Assembly (NCBI RefSeq): GCF_019145375.1
Contig: NZ_JAHSTX010000001.1
Location: forward strand, 4,303,501-4,367,500
From: Pseudomonas triticicola
GTDB lineage: Bacteria; Pseudomonadota; Gammaproteobacteria; Pseudomonadales; Pseudomonadaceae
Length of the DNA: 64,000 nt
Reading direction: 5' to 3'
The translations under genes and the position numbers were made by a program. The notes beneath the pieces are model-generated. The model did no database searches and had not been told where the DNA came from. It saw only the letters and a program-made list of their open reading frames with translations. Below, piece by piece: positions 8,902 to 18,650 of this stretch (its first letter is position 1; the number at the start of each line of letters is the position of its first letter).

Positions 8902-8945
8902 GAGGTTCCCCGTCGGCCAGTGGCCGAGTGTGCTCCAAACGTTTT

Positions 8946-8970
8946 GTAGTAGAAAGTCGTGCACTACTAC
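8946..8970. promoter_or_regulatory. Inverted repeat GTAGTA-N13-TACTAC upstream of pckA
   Basis: GTAGTA (8946-8951) and TACTAC (8965-8970) are symmetric around a spacer 45-70 bases upstream of the pckA start, a suitable place for an operator. The cognate regulator is not known to me. Confidence 0.3.
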
Positions 8971-9082
8971 CGCGAAAAAAGTGGGCCGGATTATGCCAGA
9001 AAAGCCCAAAAAGAGTAGGGTCCTCCCGTCGTAACGGCGATATTCCGTCATTCCGCAGTGAATTTACCTGCGCTGAACCGTT

Positions 9083-9985
9083 TTAGTGACGGGTATCTGA
9101 CGGCGTATCGACGCCCGCGCCAGCGAACAATTGAGCAATATCGGCCGCGTCGAACAGGTACTGCTGATTGCAGAACTGGCAATCGATCTCGACTTTGCCG
9201 CCCTGCTCGGCGGCCAGCGCCAGCGCATCTTCCAGCCCAAGACTGACCAGCGCATTGCCGGAGCGTTCCCGCGAGCAACTGCAACTGAAGCGCAAATGCT
9301 GCACATCGAACAGGCGCACTTGTTCTTCGTGGTACAGGCGATGCAGCACGGTTTCGTTGTCCAGGCTCAGCAGCTCATCGGCGCTCAAAGTGCTGGCCAA
9401 CGCGGTGAGGTGCTGCCAGTTGGCGGCGCGATCCTCTTCGTCTTTCAAGCGATCGGCGGGGAGTTGTTGCAGCAGCATGCCGCGGGCACGACGACCGTCG
9501 GCGAACAGCTTGAAGCGCGTGCCAACTTGCTGCGACATGACGAAGTAGTTGGTGAAGCAATCCGACAGGGTTTCGCCGTCGAGATCAACAATGCCCTGAT
9601 AGCGCTGGCCAACAGTCGGATCGACGGTGAGGGCCAGAACGCCGTTCGGCATCAGATCGCTGAGGGTGGCGTCTGCGGCGATCTGCTCGGCGTTGTAACG
9701 CGCCAGACCACGGATCTCACGCTCGCTGGAGCACTCGATCATCAGCAGCGGAATCGGCCCTTCCGAACGTGCCTGCAAAATCAGCAAGCCATCGAACTTG
9801 AGCGTGCCGACCAGTAAAGACGCGGCCGCCATCAGTTCGCCGAGCAACTGCGCGACCGGCTCCGGGTACGGGTGTTTGGCGAGGACTTCGGCGTAGCTGC
9901 GCTCCAGCGCTACCAGTTCGCCGCGAGTGTCGCTGTCATCGAAGATGAAGCGTTGAGTGAAATCGGTATCCGCTAGGTCGGTCAT
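9083..9985 (-). CDS. hslO: Hsp33 redox-regulated holdase chaperone
   Basis: 300 residues. The C-terminal redox switch is seen as C235-S-C237 and C269-Q-F-C272, the four zinc-binding cysteines whose oxidation activates Hsp33 as an ATP-independent holdase in the cytoplasm. The N-terminal domain contains the family patterns [10 protein letters not shown] and GLARYNAEQ. Length fits the family. It lies upstream of pckA on the same strand with a 180-base gap, so it probably has its own transcript. Confidence 0.97.
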   Translation of the reverse strand: MTDLADTDFTQRFIFDDSDTRGELVALERSYAEVLAKHPYPEPVAQLLGELMAAASLLVGTLKFDGLLILQARSEGPIPLLMIECSSEREIRGLARYNAEQIAADATLSDLMPNGVLALTVDPTVGQRYQGIVDLDGETLSDCFTNYFVMSQQVGTRFKLFADGRRARGMLLQQLPADRLKDEEDRAANWQHLTALASTLSADELLSLDNETVLHRLYHEEQVRLFDVQHLRFSCSCSRERSGNALVSLGLEDALALAAEQGGKVEIDCQFCNQQYLFDAADIAQLFAGAGVDTPSDTRH

Positions 9986-10092
9986 AGGTCTGGGTATCTG
10001 AATGTGATGACAAAATGATTACAAAACGTGAAAATTTGCGCTTGCTGGCACTTTTTTTGGTGCCGGCGCTTTTTCGCCATGGGAGGCATTTT

Positions 10093-10893
10093 ATGAACAA
10101 TCCGGGTTTGTTCCAATCAAGGTGGAACCTCGGCCGGCTGGTTCTGTGTAACGTAGTGCCGTTGGCGCTACTGGCTTTCTGGTTATGGCCTACCGGCCAG
10201 ATGCTGTGTGTGATTTTCGACGAGTGGCTGTTCCGCTCGCTGAATGCACCGCTGGCCAGCAACCCGATATGGCTCCACATCTGGGCAATTGCAAGTCTGC
10301 GCCCGTTCGACATCGTCGTCGGCCTGATTCTGCTGACGCTGCTGATCAAGGGCGACTGGGTTTTCAGGGCGATTGACGTGCGCCGCGCATTCTTCGGTTT
10401 TTTCTCGATCCTGCTGCTGATGGTGGTGATCCGCGCGCTGTTTTCCAAATTCGCCGATCACATGGGCTGGCAGCACAGCAGTCCGTCGATGGTGCTTGAG
10501 GGCGCGGTGCACATCAGCGATTACTTTCCGCACCTGGAAAAAACCTGGGAGCTGAAGGACCGTTCCGGCCAGAGTTTCCCCGGTGATCATGCCTCAGTGT
10601 TGTTGATCTGGGCGTTGTTCATGGGCGTGTTCAGCCGCACCGTCGGACAATTTCTAACAGTATGGGGGCTGGCAGTGTTGTTCATGCTGCCGCGTCTGGT
10701 GGCCGGTGCGCATTGGGGCCAGGACGATTACATCGGCGGCGTGCTGCTGGCGGTGTGGGCGTTGGGCTGGGGTTACTACACGCCGTTTGCCTGGCACGCG
10801 TCGAACCTCTGGTTGAAGCTCACCGCGCCGGTTTTCGCGCTGTTGGGCAAGCTGCCGATGGTGTCGCGAATGAGTGTGGTGCGTAGCGCCTGA
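10093..10893 (+). CDS. PAP2-family membrane phosphatase (LpxT-like)
   Basis: 266 residues from the ATG at 10093, which has GGGAGG eight bases upstream; an earlier in-frame ATG at 10015 lacks one. Several hydrophobic helices alternate with the PAP2 signature: KDRSGQSFPGDHAS (155-168) and RLVAGAHWGQDD (201-212), holding the phosphatase Ser/Gly-Asp-His and Arg-x5-His residues. Such inner-membrane enzymes remove or transfer phosphate on lipid pyrophosphates such as undecaprenyl-PP or lipid A. Sequence resembles LpxT/lipid A phosphotransferase-like members, but the acceptor is not determined. Confidence 0.85.
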   Translation: MNNPGLFQSRWNLGRLVLCNVVPLALLAFWLWPTGQMLCVIFDEWLFRSLNAPLASNPIWLHIWAIASLRPFDIVVGLILLTLLIKGDWVFRAIDVRRAFFGFFSILLLMVVIRALFSKFADHMGWQHSSPSMVLEGAVHISDYFPHLEKTWELKDRSGQSFPGDHASVLLIWALFMGVFSRTVGQFLTVWGLAVLFMLPRLVAGAHWGQDDYIGGVLLAVWALGWGYYTPFAWHASNLWLKLTAPVFALLGKLPMVSRMSVVRSA

Positions 10894-10910
10894 TACCGCG
10901 TCGTACTCGA

Positions 10911-10975
10911 TTCGCGAGCAGGCTCGCTGCCACAGACGACTCGATCGAATGTGGCAGCGAGCCTGCTTGCGAAGA
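10911..10975. repeat. REP doublet, GCTGCCAC variant
   Basis: TTCGCGAGCAGGCTCGCTGC and its inverted partner flank a short spacer downstream of the PAP2 gene and hslR (convergent). One arm shows GCTTGCGAA instead of GCTCGCGAA. Confidence 0.85.
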
Positions 10976-10990
10976 TGCCGGCACAACGTT

Positions 10991-11398
10991 TCAATCTTCG
11001 TTGCTGCTACCGCGAAACTTGAACAGATCGCGCCGCTGTTTCTTGCTCGGTTTGCCATCGGTGCTCACGCCCAACGATCCCGCCTTGCGCATTGCCGCAG
11101 CCGCCTCACGCTTGGCGATACTCGCCTCGGTCTCGGCATACAAAGTCTGCGCCTCGGGTGCGCCACGACGCACGATCGACAATGCCTCGACCCTCACCGT
11201 GCGCACTTCGAAGCCGGTGCGAATCTCGAACTCATCACCGATGCGCGGCTCCTTGCCCGGTTTGCAGCGCTCGCCACGGCAATGCACCTTGCCACTTTCA
11301 ATGGCGGCTTTGGCCAATGCACGGGTTTTGTAGAACCGCGCTGCCCACAGCCATTTATCGAGACGGACCTTGTCGTCCTCCTCCTGCTTCTGTCCCAT
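10991..11398 (-). CDS. hslR: Hsp15, ribosome-associated S4-domain RNA-binding protein
   Basis: 135 residues from the ATG at 11396-11398, preceded by GAGGAA. The S4 RNA-binding domain is at residues 10-70 (VRLDKWLWAARFYKTRALA, then ESGKVHCRGERCKPG). The lysine-rich tail (KPSKKQRRDLFKFR) is characteristic. Hsp15 binds 50S subunits carrying nascent peptidyl-tRNA and helps recycle stalled large subunits. Divergent from rimA, with a 116-base shared promoter gap. Confidence 0.93.
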   Translation of the reverse strand: MGQKQEEDDKVRLDKWLWAARFYKTRALAKAAIESGKVHCRGERCKPGKEPRIGDEFEIRTGFEVRTVRVEALSIVRRGAPEAQTLYAETEASIAKREAAAAMRKAGSLGVSTDGKPSKKQRRDLFKFRGSSNED

Positions 11399-11514
11399 AT
11401 GAATTCCTCGCTCGGCCAGTAGTCGGAACTGTACTACCGTTTCTGTCGGGCGCAAGAACTCGGCCCTCCAGATAGACTGTGATCTTCGCCGCCTGACCGG
11501 CCTGGAGTGACCGC

Positions 11515-12294
11515 GTGACTAAATTTCCAACTTCGTTGACCTCACCCAAGGGCGGTTGCCAGGGCTGCCAGCAGAGCGAACCGCTGGATTTCGATTTTGC
11601 CTTCGCGTACCAGCCGATCGTAGATCTGCGCGATGAATCGGTGTTTGCCCACGAAGCATTGGTAAGAGGCGTGGCCGGGGAAGGTGCACTGTCGGTGTTA
11701 AATCAGGTTACAGAAGACAACCGCTACCGTTTCGACCAGCTCTGCCGGACCCGCGCCATCGAAGGCGCGGCCAGCCTTAATATGCAGACACACTTGTCGA
11801 TCAACTTTTTGCCCAACGCCGTCTACCGTCCAGAGCTATGCATTCGCAGCACACTGGAGGCCGCACGCAAACACAACTTTCCGATCCACCGACTGATTTT
11901 CGAAACCCTGGAAATCGAGCACGTAGATAATTATCGCCATTTGACCAATATTCTGCGTGAATACCGCGAATTCGGCTTCAAGACCGCCATCGACGATTTC
12001 GGTGCCGGTTATTCGGGGCTCAATCTGCTGGCTGATTTCCAACCGGACCTGATCAAACTCGACATGGCGCTGATCCGCGATGTTGACCAGGACCGTGTCC
12101 GTCAGGTGATCGTGCGGGGGATTGTCACAATGTGTGCGGAGTTGGGCGTTACAGTCATAGCCGAAGGCATAGAAAGCGCCGGGGAACGGGATTTCCTCGC
12201 GGACTGTGGAATATTCCTGATGCAGGGCTACTGGTTCGCCAGACCCGCATTCAAAGCGTTGGCCCAGGTGCCGGACGGGGCCTGGAAGCGTTAA
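11515..12294 (+). CDS. rimA: EAL-domain c-di-GMP phosphodiesterase of the rim operon
   Basis: 259 residues with a GTG start and GGAG upstream. The whole protein is one EAL domain: HEALVRG (46-52), LSINFLPN (94-101), DDFGAGYSGLN (160-170), KLD (181-183), AEGIE (216-220) and QGYWFARP (237-244). These metal- and substrate-binding positions look intact, so catalysis is likely. Two cysteines sit in GGCQGCQQ (13-20). It lies 16 bases before rimB, which overlaps rimK. From published work on P. fluorescens, RimA, RimB and c-di-GMP modulate RimK glutamation of ribosomal protein S6; the gene name is assigned on this context. Confidence 0.88.
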   Translation: MTKFPTSLTSPKGGCQGCQQSEPLDFDFAFAYQPIVDLRDESVFAHEALVRGVAGEGALSVLNQVTEDNRYRFDQLCRTRAIEGAASLNMQTHLSINFLPNAVYRPELCIRSTLEAARKHNFPIHRLIFETLEIEHVDNYRHLTNILREYREFGFKTAIDDFGAGYSGLNLLADFQPDLIKLDMALIRDVDQDRVRQVIVRGIVTMCAELGVTVIAEGIESAGERDFLADCGIFLMQGYWFARPAFKALAQVPDGAWKR

Positions 12295-12310
12295 CCCTTG
12301 GTTTTTTTCT

Positions 12311-12790
12311 TTGAAGACATTTGATCATTTGACCGTTGTCGGTCTGCGCGAGTGGGTGGCGCTCCCGGGCCTGGGAGTCGCTGGCCTGCGCGCAAAAATC
12401 GACACCGGCGCCAGCACCTCCAGCCTGCACGCCACCGATATCGAACCGTTCGAACGTGACGGCGAGAAATGGGTGCGCTTCACCGCGCACCTCGGCACGG
12501 TGGTGCAGTTGCGTCACCGGCGCTGTGAAGCACCGCTGGTCACGCGCAAAACCATCAAGAGCTCCAATGGCCATGCCCAGGTGCGCTATGTGATCAGCAC
12601 CACGCTGGCTCTGGGTGATCGGGTCTGGCCGGTGGAGTTCACCCTGGCCTGCCGCAAGTCCATGCGCTATCGCCTGTTGCTCGGTTCCAAAGCCCTGATC
12701 GATGGCCAGTTGGTGGTCAATCCGGGCATCAAGTATGTACAAGACAAGCCGGTGTTCCCGGTATCTACCTCCTCCACAGGTGTTGCATGA
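12311..12790 (+). CDS. rimB: RimK-associated retropepsin-like protease
   Basis: 159 residues with an apparent TTG start at 12311; no good ribosome site is seen, so translation may depend on coupling to rimA. The aspartic-protease-like motif [12 protein letters not shown] (29-40) identifies the RimB/COG4067 (ATP-dependent zinc protease, retropepsin-fold) family. It ends inside the start of rimK (ATGA overlap). Reported function in Pseudomonas is to act with RimA on RimK-dependent glutamation of S6. Cytoplasmic. Confidence 0.85.
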   Translation: MKTFDHLTVVGLREWVALPGLGVAGLRAKIDTGASTSSLHATDIEPFERDGEKWVRFTAHLGTVVQLRHRRCEAPLVTRKTIKSSNGHAQVRYVISTTLALGDRVWPVEFTLACRKSMRYRLLLGSKALIDGQLVVNPGIKYVQDKPVFPVSTSSTGVA

Positions 12791-13692
12791 AGATCGCTGT
12801 GCTGTCGCGTAATCCGCGTCTGTATTCCACCCGCCGTCTGGTCGAAGCCGGAATCGAGCGCGGGCATGAAATGGTGGTGATCGACACCTTGCGCGCCTAC
12901 ATGAACATTGCCAGCCACAAGCCGCAGATCCATTACCGCGGCAAACCGCTGGAAGGTTTCGACGCGGTGATCCCGCGGATCGGCGCGTCGGTGACGTTCT
13001 ACGGCTGCGCGGTGTTGCGTCAGTTCGAAATGATGGGCGTGTTCCCGCTCAACGAGTCGGTGGCCATTGCCCGCTCAAGGGACAAATTGCGTTCGCTGCA
13101 GCTGCTGTCGCGGCGCGGCATCGGTTTGCCGGTCACCGGTTTTGCCCACTCGCCGGACGATATTCCCGACCTGATCGCCATGGTCAACGGCGCACCGCTG
13201 GTGATCAAGGTGCTCGAAGGCACTCAGGGCATCGGCGTGGTGCTGTGCGAAACCGCGACGGCGGCAGAGTCTGTGATCGAAGCGTTCATGGGCCTGAAGC
13301 AGAACATCATGGTTCAGGAATACATCAAGGAAGCCGGCGGCGCGGATATCCGCTGCTTCGTGGTCGGCGACAAGGTGATCGCGGCAATGAAGCGCCAGGC
13401 CAAACCGGGGGAATTTCGTTCCAACCTGCATCGCGGCGGCAGCGCCAGCCTGATCAAGATCACACCGGAAGAGCGCATGACCGCATTGCGCGCGGCCAAG
13501 GTCATGGGCCTGGCAGTGGCGGGTGTGGATATCCTGCGCTCGAATCACGGGCCGCTGGTGATGGAAGTGAATTCGTCACCGGGACTGGAAGGCATCGAAA
13601 CCACCACTGGCAAGAATGTGGCGGGGATCATCATCGAGCACCTTGAAAAGAATGGCGGACCAAATATGACCCGCACCAAGGGCAAGGGCTAG
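12787..13692 (+). CDS. rimK: Ribosomal protein S6 glutamate ligase (ATP-grasp)
   Basis: 301 residues. The ATP-grasp core is seen as [19 protein letters not shown] (around 138-156), [29 protein letters not shown] (177-205), and the Mg-binding end [15 protein letters not shown] (257-271). RimK adds glutamates to the C-terminus of ribosomal protein S6, altering ribosome function and proteome balance. It overlaps rimB by four bases and is the last gene of rimABK. Confidence 0.96.
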   Translation: MKIAVLSRNPRLYSTRRLVEAGIERGHEMVVIDTLRAYMNIASHKPQIHYRGKPLEGFDAVIPRIGASVTFYGCAVLRQFEMMGVFPLNESVAIARSRDKLRSLQLLSRRGIGLPVTGFAHSPDDIPDLIAMVNGAPLVIKVLEGTQGIGVVLCETATAAESVIEAFMGLKQNIMVQEYIKEAGGADIRCFVVGDKVIAAMKRQAKPGEFRSNLHRGGSASLIKITPEERMTALRAAKVMGLAVAGVDILRSNHGPLVMEVNSSPGLEGIETTTGKNVAGIIIEHLEKNGGPNMTRTKGKG

Positions 13693-13800
13693 AGAAGCAG
13701 CTGCTAGCGGCAAGCTTCAAGCGGCAAGTGAAAAGCGCTCTTGCTTGTAGCTTGTAGCTTGTAGCTTGTAGCTTGCAGCTTGCAGCTTGCAGCTGCTTCT
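13693..13800. repeat. Tandem heptamers (GCTTGTA/GCTTGCA) inside a 12-base inverted repeat
   Basis: Seven head-to-tail heptamers run from 13743 to 13791: four GCTTGTA then three GCTTGCA. The block is bracketed by AGAAGCAGCTGC (13693-13704) and GCAGCTGCTTCT (13789-13800), which pair perfectly. It fills the gap between convergent rimK and envZ and could act as a terminator or transcript-end structure. Confidence 0.85.
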
Positions 13801-15112
13801 AGACTGCATCTCGGGGCAACATCAACCCCAACGGCAATCTCACCCGCGCCTCAAGTCCACCCCCGGACCGGTTGCGCAATTCGACATTGCCGCCATGCAT
13901 CGCCGCAATCCTTTTCACGATCGCCAGTCCCAATCCGGTGCCTTTGCCACCGCGAGCCCGATCACCTCGGGTGAAAGGGTTGAAGATTGCCTCAAGCTCG
14001 GACGGATCAATCCCGGCGCCACGGTCCATCACGCTCAGGACCACATACGGCGCGCTGGTATCTCCGGACACATAAGCCGCGACCTCAACTCCCGTGCCGG
14101 CATGGTTCAAGGCGTTGCCGATCAGGTTGTTGAGCAGGCGTTTCATCGACACTCGACGCAGTGGAAACGGCTGGATCGGTTCCAGGCGCAGGCGCACTTT
14201 CTCTTCGTTCTGGTTGTACGGCGCGGCGACTTCGCGCACCAGATCGCTGAGGTCGACCTCTTCCACCGACTCGTCTCGACCATCGCGAATGAACGCGAGG
14301 AACTGGTCGAGAATCGCGTCCATGTCTTCGATGTCGCGAACCATGTCATCGGTGAGGTCGGTGTGATCGCCCATCAGTTCCAGCGACAGGCGCAAGCGCG
14401 TCAGCGGTGTGCGCAAGTCGTGGGAAACCCCCGCCAGCATCAGCTCGCGCTCACGTCCGGCCTGTTCGACGTCCTCGGCCATCTGGTTGAAGGCGCGATA
14501 AACCTCGGTCATTTCGCTCGGCGTATCACTGATCGGCAGGCGCACGCTGCGGCCCTGGCCGAGTTGCCGCGCGGCATACACCAAGCGTTTCAAAGGCTGG
14601 TTGAGCTGACTGACGAAAATCCATGCGGAGGCTGTCGACAACAGGCCAATGGCGAGGAACCAGCCGAGCACGTTCCAGATTTTCTGGCCGCGCAACGGAT
14701 GCGGATACAGCGGTACTTTCAGCCAGCCATCGCCCAGGCTCGGCGCCCTCACCCACAGTGCCGGCGGCGAGTGCATGCGCAAACGCACCTCGGTGTCGGC
14801 ACCCAGTTCCGCCTGCATCTGACGTTGGTAGATTTCGCTGTACGGCCAGTGCTGCTCGCCTTCCGGCACACCGGCGCCGACCACACGAATCAGGGTCGCG
14901 GCATCGGCAATTTTTGCGCGGTTCTCTTCGTCAGCGGCCCAATAGGCTCGCAGCGTCAGAGCGACGCCATGGCTGTATTGGCGATCCACCAGCACGTCCT
15001 CGTTCATCAACAGATAAACCAGGGTCAGCGCCTTGGAAAACAGCACGACGATCAGCACCAGCCAGAGGGTGCGGGAGAAAAAACTTTGGGGGAACCAGAC
15101 GGGGGTTTTCAT
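13799..15112 (-). CDS. envZ: EnvZ/AmgS-type sensor histidine kinase
   Basis: 437 residues. Transmembrane helices at about 15-36 and 147-166 enclose a periplasmic sensor of roughly 110 residues. A HAMP segment (168-220) leads to the H-box MLAGVSHDLRTPLTRL (225-240, His231), then the N-box NNLIGNALNHA and the G-boxes DRGAGI and GGKGTGLGLAI. It autophosphorylates and passes phosphate to OmpR. By gene neighbourhood this is the orthologue of P. aeruginosa AmgS, which answers aminoglycoside-induced membrane stress; that function is inferred. Transcribed after ompR across a 114-base gap that contains a REP-like palindrome. Confidence 0.93.
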   Translation of the reverse strand: MKTPVWFPQSFFSRTLWLVLIVVLFSKALTLVYLLMNEDVLVDRQYSHGVALTLRAYWAADEENRAKIADAATLIRVVGAGVPEGEQHWPYSEIYQRQMQAELGADTEVRLRMHSPPALWVRAPSLGDGWLKVPLYPHPLRGQKIWNVLGWFLAIGLLSTASAWIFVSQLNQPLKRLVYAARQLGQGRSVRLPISDTPSEMTEVYRAFNQMAEDVEQAGRERELMLAGVSHDLRTPLTRLRLSLELMGDHTDLTDDMVRDIEDMDAILDQFLAFIRDGRDESVEEVDLSDLVREVAAPYNQNEEKVRLRLEPIQPFPLRRVSMKRLLNNLIGNALNHAGTGVEVAAYVSGDTSAPYVVLSVMDRGAGIDPSELEAIFNPFTRGDRARGGKGTGLGLAIVKRIAAMHGGNVELRNRSGGGLEARVRLPLGLMLPRDAV

Positions 15113-15129
15113 CTTTAACCGCTACACAC

Positions 15130-15216
15130 TTGCAGGAGCGAGCAATGCTCGCATATTGCGGATTGCGAGTCTGTGGCAATGGCCGTGCGGCCAGAGCCTT
15201 GCAGACCCGCTCCTAC
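15130..15216. repeat. Degenerate REP-like palindrome between ompR and envZ
   Basis: TTGCAGGAGCGAGCAATGCTCGC at the left and CCCGCTCCTACAAA at the right are inverted, with extra small dyads between. It lies within the probable ompR-envZ transcript. Confidence 0.55.
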
Positions 15217-15226
15217 AAATCACCGA

Positions 15227-15967
15227 TCACTTGGTGGCGGTGCCATCCGGTACGAACACGTAACCCACACCCCAGACGGTCTGGATGTAACGCGGTTTCG
15301 ACGGATCGGGTTCGATCATCCGGCGCAGACGCGAGATCTGCACGTCGATGGAACGCTCCAGCGCATCCCATTCACGGCCACGGGCGAGGTTCATCAGCTT
15401 GTCGCGGGTCAGCGGCTGACGCGCGTTCATTACCAGCGCCTTGAGTACAGCGAACTCACCGGTGGTGAGCATGTGCACTTCATCGCCACGCTTGAGCTCG
15501 CGGGTCGCCAGCGACAACACGTAATCACCGAAGGTGACGTTTTCGTCTTCACTGCCCGGCGCGCCCGGTACCGGTGCGGCCTGACGGCGCAATACGGCTT
15601 TGACCCGCGCCATCAGCTCGTCCGGGTTGAACGGCTTGGCCAGGTAATCGTCGGCGCCCAGTTCAAGGCCCTTGATACGGCTCAGCTCATCGCCCTTGGC
15701 GGTAAGCATGATGATCGGAATCTGGTTGTTCGCGCTGCGCAGACGGCGGCACGCGGTCAGGCCGTCTTCGCCAGGCAGCATCAGGTCGAGAACGACCAGA
15801 TTGAACACTTCACGCGCCAGCAGACGGTCCATCTGTTCGGTGTTCGGAACGGTACGGGCACGGTAGCCCTTGCTGACGAAGAAACGCTCCAGCAGGCTGC
15901 TCAGCCCCGGATCGTCATCAACGATAAGAATTTTTTCGCCTTCAGCCGTTTGTGCAGTGCTGCTCAT
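15227..15967 (-). CDS. ompR: OmpR/AmgR-type response regulator
   Basis: 246 residues. The receiver domain (about 11-127) has the acidic pocket VDDD (16-19), phospho-acceptor Asp61 in LVVLDLMLPGEDG, and the switch residues in MLTAKG and YLAKPF. The C-terminal winged-helix domain ends LERSIDVQISRLRRMIEP and IQTVWGVGYVF, typical OmpR/PhoB DNA-binding features. Partner kinase is the downstream envZ. Regulates envelope stress genes if it is the AmgR orthologue suggested by its tex-gshA neighbours. Confidence 0.95.
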   Translation of the reverse strand: MSSTAQTAEGEKILIVDDDPGLSSLLERFFVSKGYRARTVPNTEQMDRLLAREVFNLVVLDLMLPGEDGLTACRRLRSANNQIPIIMLTAKGDELSRIKGLELGADDYLAKPFNPDELMARVKAVLRRQAAPVPGAPGSEDENVTFGDYVLSLATRELKRGDEVHMLTTGEFAVLKALVMNARQPLTRDKLMNLARGREWDALERSIDVQISRLRRMIEPDPSKPRYIQTVWGVGYVFVPDGTATK

Positions 15968-16113
15968 TGGATGCTCCTTTTAGCTCGGCGCGCATTATGG
16001 CGTAGCTGCCGTTATACGCACCGTGTGCATTGTTAGCAGATTTTTCCTTCACTGCCAGAAAACCGGGGTTTATGCCTACAGCCTGCAACGCCCCCGAATG
16101 ACAGAACGCTGGT

Positions 16114-16119
16114 TATAAT
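16114..16119 (+). promoter_or_regulatory. Candidate -10 element (TATAAT) upstream of tex
   Basis: A consensus TATAAT lies about 200 bases before the tex start; no good -35 hexamer is present at 17 bases. A GGCCGG-N8-CCGGCC hairpin follows at 16166-16185 in what would be the leader. Confidence 0.35.
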
Positions 16120-16165
16120 GCGCGGCGTTTTGCGCCAGGCAACGTCTGAATCGTTACCGTAAGTG

Positions 16166-16185
16166 GCCGGTATTTTTTCCGGCCC
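16166..16185 (+). promoter_or_regulatory. Leader hairpin GGCCGG-TATTTTTT-CCGGCC upstream of tex
   Basis: A six-base GC stem encloses a T-rich loop between the candidate tex promoter and the start codon. Its T-run is in the loop, so it is not a standard terminator; it may be a leader structure. Confidence 0.4.
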
Positions 16186-16325
16186 TGTGCAGTAACTGTT
16201 CGATTTCACGGGTCAATGGGCAGCTTCTTGATCCAGGCAGCGGCAATTTTCCAGCCGCTCAATCAGCCTCCAGGCCATTATCTGCGTGCCTGCGAGCCTG
16301 CTTTCATACTATGTCAGGTGGTTTT

Positions 16326-18650
16326 ATGGACAGCATCAACAGCCGCATCGCCGAGGAACTCGGCGTACGCCCACAACAGGTCGAAGCGGCCGTCGCGCTA
16401 CTCGATGAAGGTTCTACCGTCCCCTTTATCGCCCGTTACCGGAAAGAAGTCACCGGCAGCCTCGATGACACCCAGTTGCGTCATCTGGAAGAGCGCCTGC
16501 GCTACCTGCGAGAACTCGACGAACGGCGCATCAGCATCCTCGCCAGCATCGAGGAGCAAGGCAAGCTCACCCCTGCCCTTGAGCGCGACATCAAGCTCGC
16601 CGACACCAAGACCCGTCTCGAAGACTTGTACCTGCCGTACAAGCAGAAGCGCCGCACGAAGGGCCAGATCGCCCTGGAAGCCGGCCTCGGCGAACTGGCC
16701 GACGGCTTGTTCAACGACCCGAACCTGTCGCCGGAAACCGAAGCCGCGCGCTTCGTCGACGCCGAAAAAGGCGTGGCCGACGTCAAGGCTGCGCTGGAAG
16801 GCGCCAAATACATTCTCATGGAGCGCTTCGCCGAAGACGCCAGCCTGTTGGAAAAACTGCGTAATTTCCTCAAACAGGAAGCGATCCTCAGTGCCCGCGT
16901 CATCGCTGGCAAGGAAGAGGAAGGCGCCAAGTTCCGTGATTACTTCGAACACGACGAGCCGCTGAAAAGCATGCCGTCGCACCGCGCTCTGGCGATTTTC
17001 CGTGGCCGCAACGAAGGCATTCTCAGCTCCGCGCTGAAAGTCGGCGATGAGCTGCCCGGCACCATGCACCCGTGCGAAGGCATGATCGGCCAGCAGTTCG
17101 GCATCCAGAACCAGAACCGCCCGGCGGACAAATGGCTCGGTGAAGTGGTGCGCTGGACCTGGAAGGTCAAGCTCTACACCCACCTGGAAACCGACCTGCT
17201 GGGCGAGTTGCGCGACGGGGCCGAAACCGAAGCGATCAACGTGTTCGCGCACAACCTGCACGACCTGCTGCTGGCCGCTCCGGCCGGCCCGCGCGCGACC
17301 CTGGGCCTCGACCCGGGCCTGCGTACCGGCTGCAAGGTGGCCGTGGTCGACTCCACCGGCAAGCTGCTCGACCACGCCACGGTTTACCCGCACGTGCCGC
17401 ACAACAAATGGGATCAAACCATCGCAATTCTCGCCGCGCTGTGCGCCAAACACTCGGTGGATCTGATCGCCATCGGCAACGGCACTGCCAGCCGTGAGAC
17501 CGACAAGCTGGCGATCGAGCTGATCAAAAAATATCCAGCGATGAAAATGACCAAGGTCATGGTTTCCGAGGCCGGCGCCTCGGTGTACTCGGCTTCGGAA
17601 CTGGCGGCCAAGGAATTCCCGGATCTGGACGTGTCGATCCGTGGCGCCGTATCGATCGCCCGTCGCTTGCAGGATCCGCTGGCCGAGCTGGTGAAAATCG
17701 ATCCGAAATCCATCGGTGTCGGCCAGTATCAGCACGACGTCTCGCAGCTGAAACTGGCGCGCGGTCTGGATGCCGTGGTCGAGGACTGCGTGAACGCCGT
17801 GGGCGTGGATGTGAACACTGCCTCCGTGGCCCTGCTGGCGCGGATCTCCGGCCTCAACGCAACGCTGGCGCAGAACATCGTTGCTCACCGTGACGAACAC
17901 GGCGCGTTCAAGACCCGTGCAGCACTGAAGAAAGTCGCGCGTCTGGGCGAGAAAACCTTCGAACAGGCCGCCGGTTTCTTGCGCGTGATGAACGGCGACA
18001 ACCCGCTGGATTCCTCGGCGGTTCACCCGGAAGCCTATCCACTGGTGCAGCGCATTGCCGCTGAAACCGACCGCGACATTCGCTCGCTCATCGGCGATGC
18101 CGCATTCCTCAAGCGTCTGGATCCGAAGAAATTCACCGACGAAACCTTCGGTTTGCCGACCGTCACCGACATCCTGCAAGAACTGGAAAAACCCGGTCGC
18201 GATCCACGTCCGGAGTTCAAGACCGCCGAGTTCCAGGAAGGCGTAGAGGACCTCAAGGATCTGCAACTGGGGATGATCCTTGAAGGCGTGGTGACCAACG
18301 TTACGGCGTTCGGTGCGTTCGTCGACATCGGCGTGCATCAGGACGGTCTGGTGCACATTTCGGCGCTGTCGGAGAAGTTCATCAAGGACCCGCGCGAAGC
18401 AGTCAAGGCCGGTGACGTGGTGAAAGTGAAGGTCATGGAAGTCGATATCCCGCGCAAACGCGTCGGCCTGTCGATGCGCATGAGTGACACCCCGGGCGAG
18501 AAAATCGACGGTGCGCGTGGCTCGCGTCCGGGCTCGGCAGCGCGCCAGTCTTCGGGCAACGCGCCACGCAAGGAAACCGCCACCGCCGCGCCGGTAAACA
18601 ATGCGATGGCCTCGCTGTTCGCCAACGCCAAGCAGTTGAAGAAACGCTGA
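16326..18650 (+). CDS. tex: Tex, S1-domain RNA-binding transcription accessory protein
   Basis: 774 residues from [14 protein letters not shown]; an ATG five codons earlier is in frame but this start matches the known P. aeruginosa Tex beginning. Domains in order: N-terminal helical Tex region (1-330), YqgF-like nuclease fold with [16 protein letters not shown] (around 330), helix-hairpin-helix region ([21 protein letters not shown]), and an S1 domain near 650-720 ([21 protein letters not shown]). The tail is basic and Ser/Ala rich. Tex associates with RNA polymerase and nucleic acids and is broadly conserved. Its stop overlaps the next gene's ATG by one base. Confidence 0.96.
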   Translation: MDSINSRIAEELGVRPQQVEAAVALLDEGSTVPFIARYRKEVTGSLDDTQLRHLEERLRYLRELDERRISILASIEEQGKLTPALERDIKLADTKTRLEDLYLPYKQKRRTKGQIALEAGLGELADGLFNDPNLSPETEAARFVDAEKGVADVKAALEGAKYILMERFAEDASLLEKLRNFLKQEAILSARVIAGKEEEGAKFRDYFEHDEPLKSMPSHRALAIFRGRNEGILSSALKVGDELPGTMHPCEGMIGQQFGIQNQNRPADKWLGEVVRWTWKVKLYTHLETDLLGELRDGAETEAINVFAHNLHDLLLAAPAGPRATLGLDPGLRTGCKVAVVDSTGKLLDHATVYPHVPHNKWDQTIAILAALCAKHSVDLIAIGNGTASRETDKLAIELIKKYPAMKMTKVMVSEAGASVYSASELAAKEFPDLDVSIRGAVSIARRLQDPLAELVKIDPKSIGVGQYQHDVSQLKLARGLDAVVEDCVNAVGVDVNTASVALLARISGLNATLAQNIVAHRDEHGAFKTRAALKKVARLGEKTFEQAAGFLRVMNGDNPLDSSAVHPEAYPLVQRIAAETDRDIRSLIGDAAFLKRLDPKKFTDETFGLPTVTDILQELEKPGRDPRPEFKTAEFQEGVEDLKDLQLGMILEGVVTNVTAFGAFVDIGVHQDGLVHISALSEKFIKDPREAVKAGDVVKVKVMEVDIPRKRVGLSMRMSDTPGEKIDGARGSRPGSAARQSSGNAPRKETATAAPVNNAMASLFANAKQLKKR

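Noticed and set aside
8902..9051. 50-residue N-terminal extension of PckA
   Set aside because: The frame is open, but the ATG at 8899-8901 has the ribosome site and gives the normal family length.
13743..13791. Possible CRISPR-like array
   Set aside because: The units are 7 bases, directly adjacent, without spacers and without cas genes; a simple tandem repeat.
13787..15118. 443-codon plus-strand frame opposite envZ
   Set aside because: It mirrors the envZ codons exactly and has no domain of its own.
16398..18356. 652-codon minus-strand frame opposite tex
   Set aside because: A shadow of the tex coding sequence caused by GC3 bias; no ribosome site or motif.
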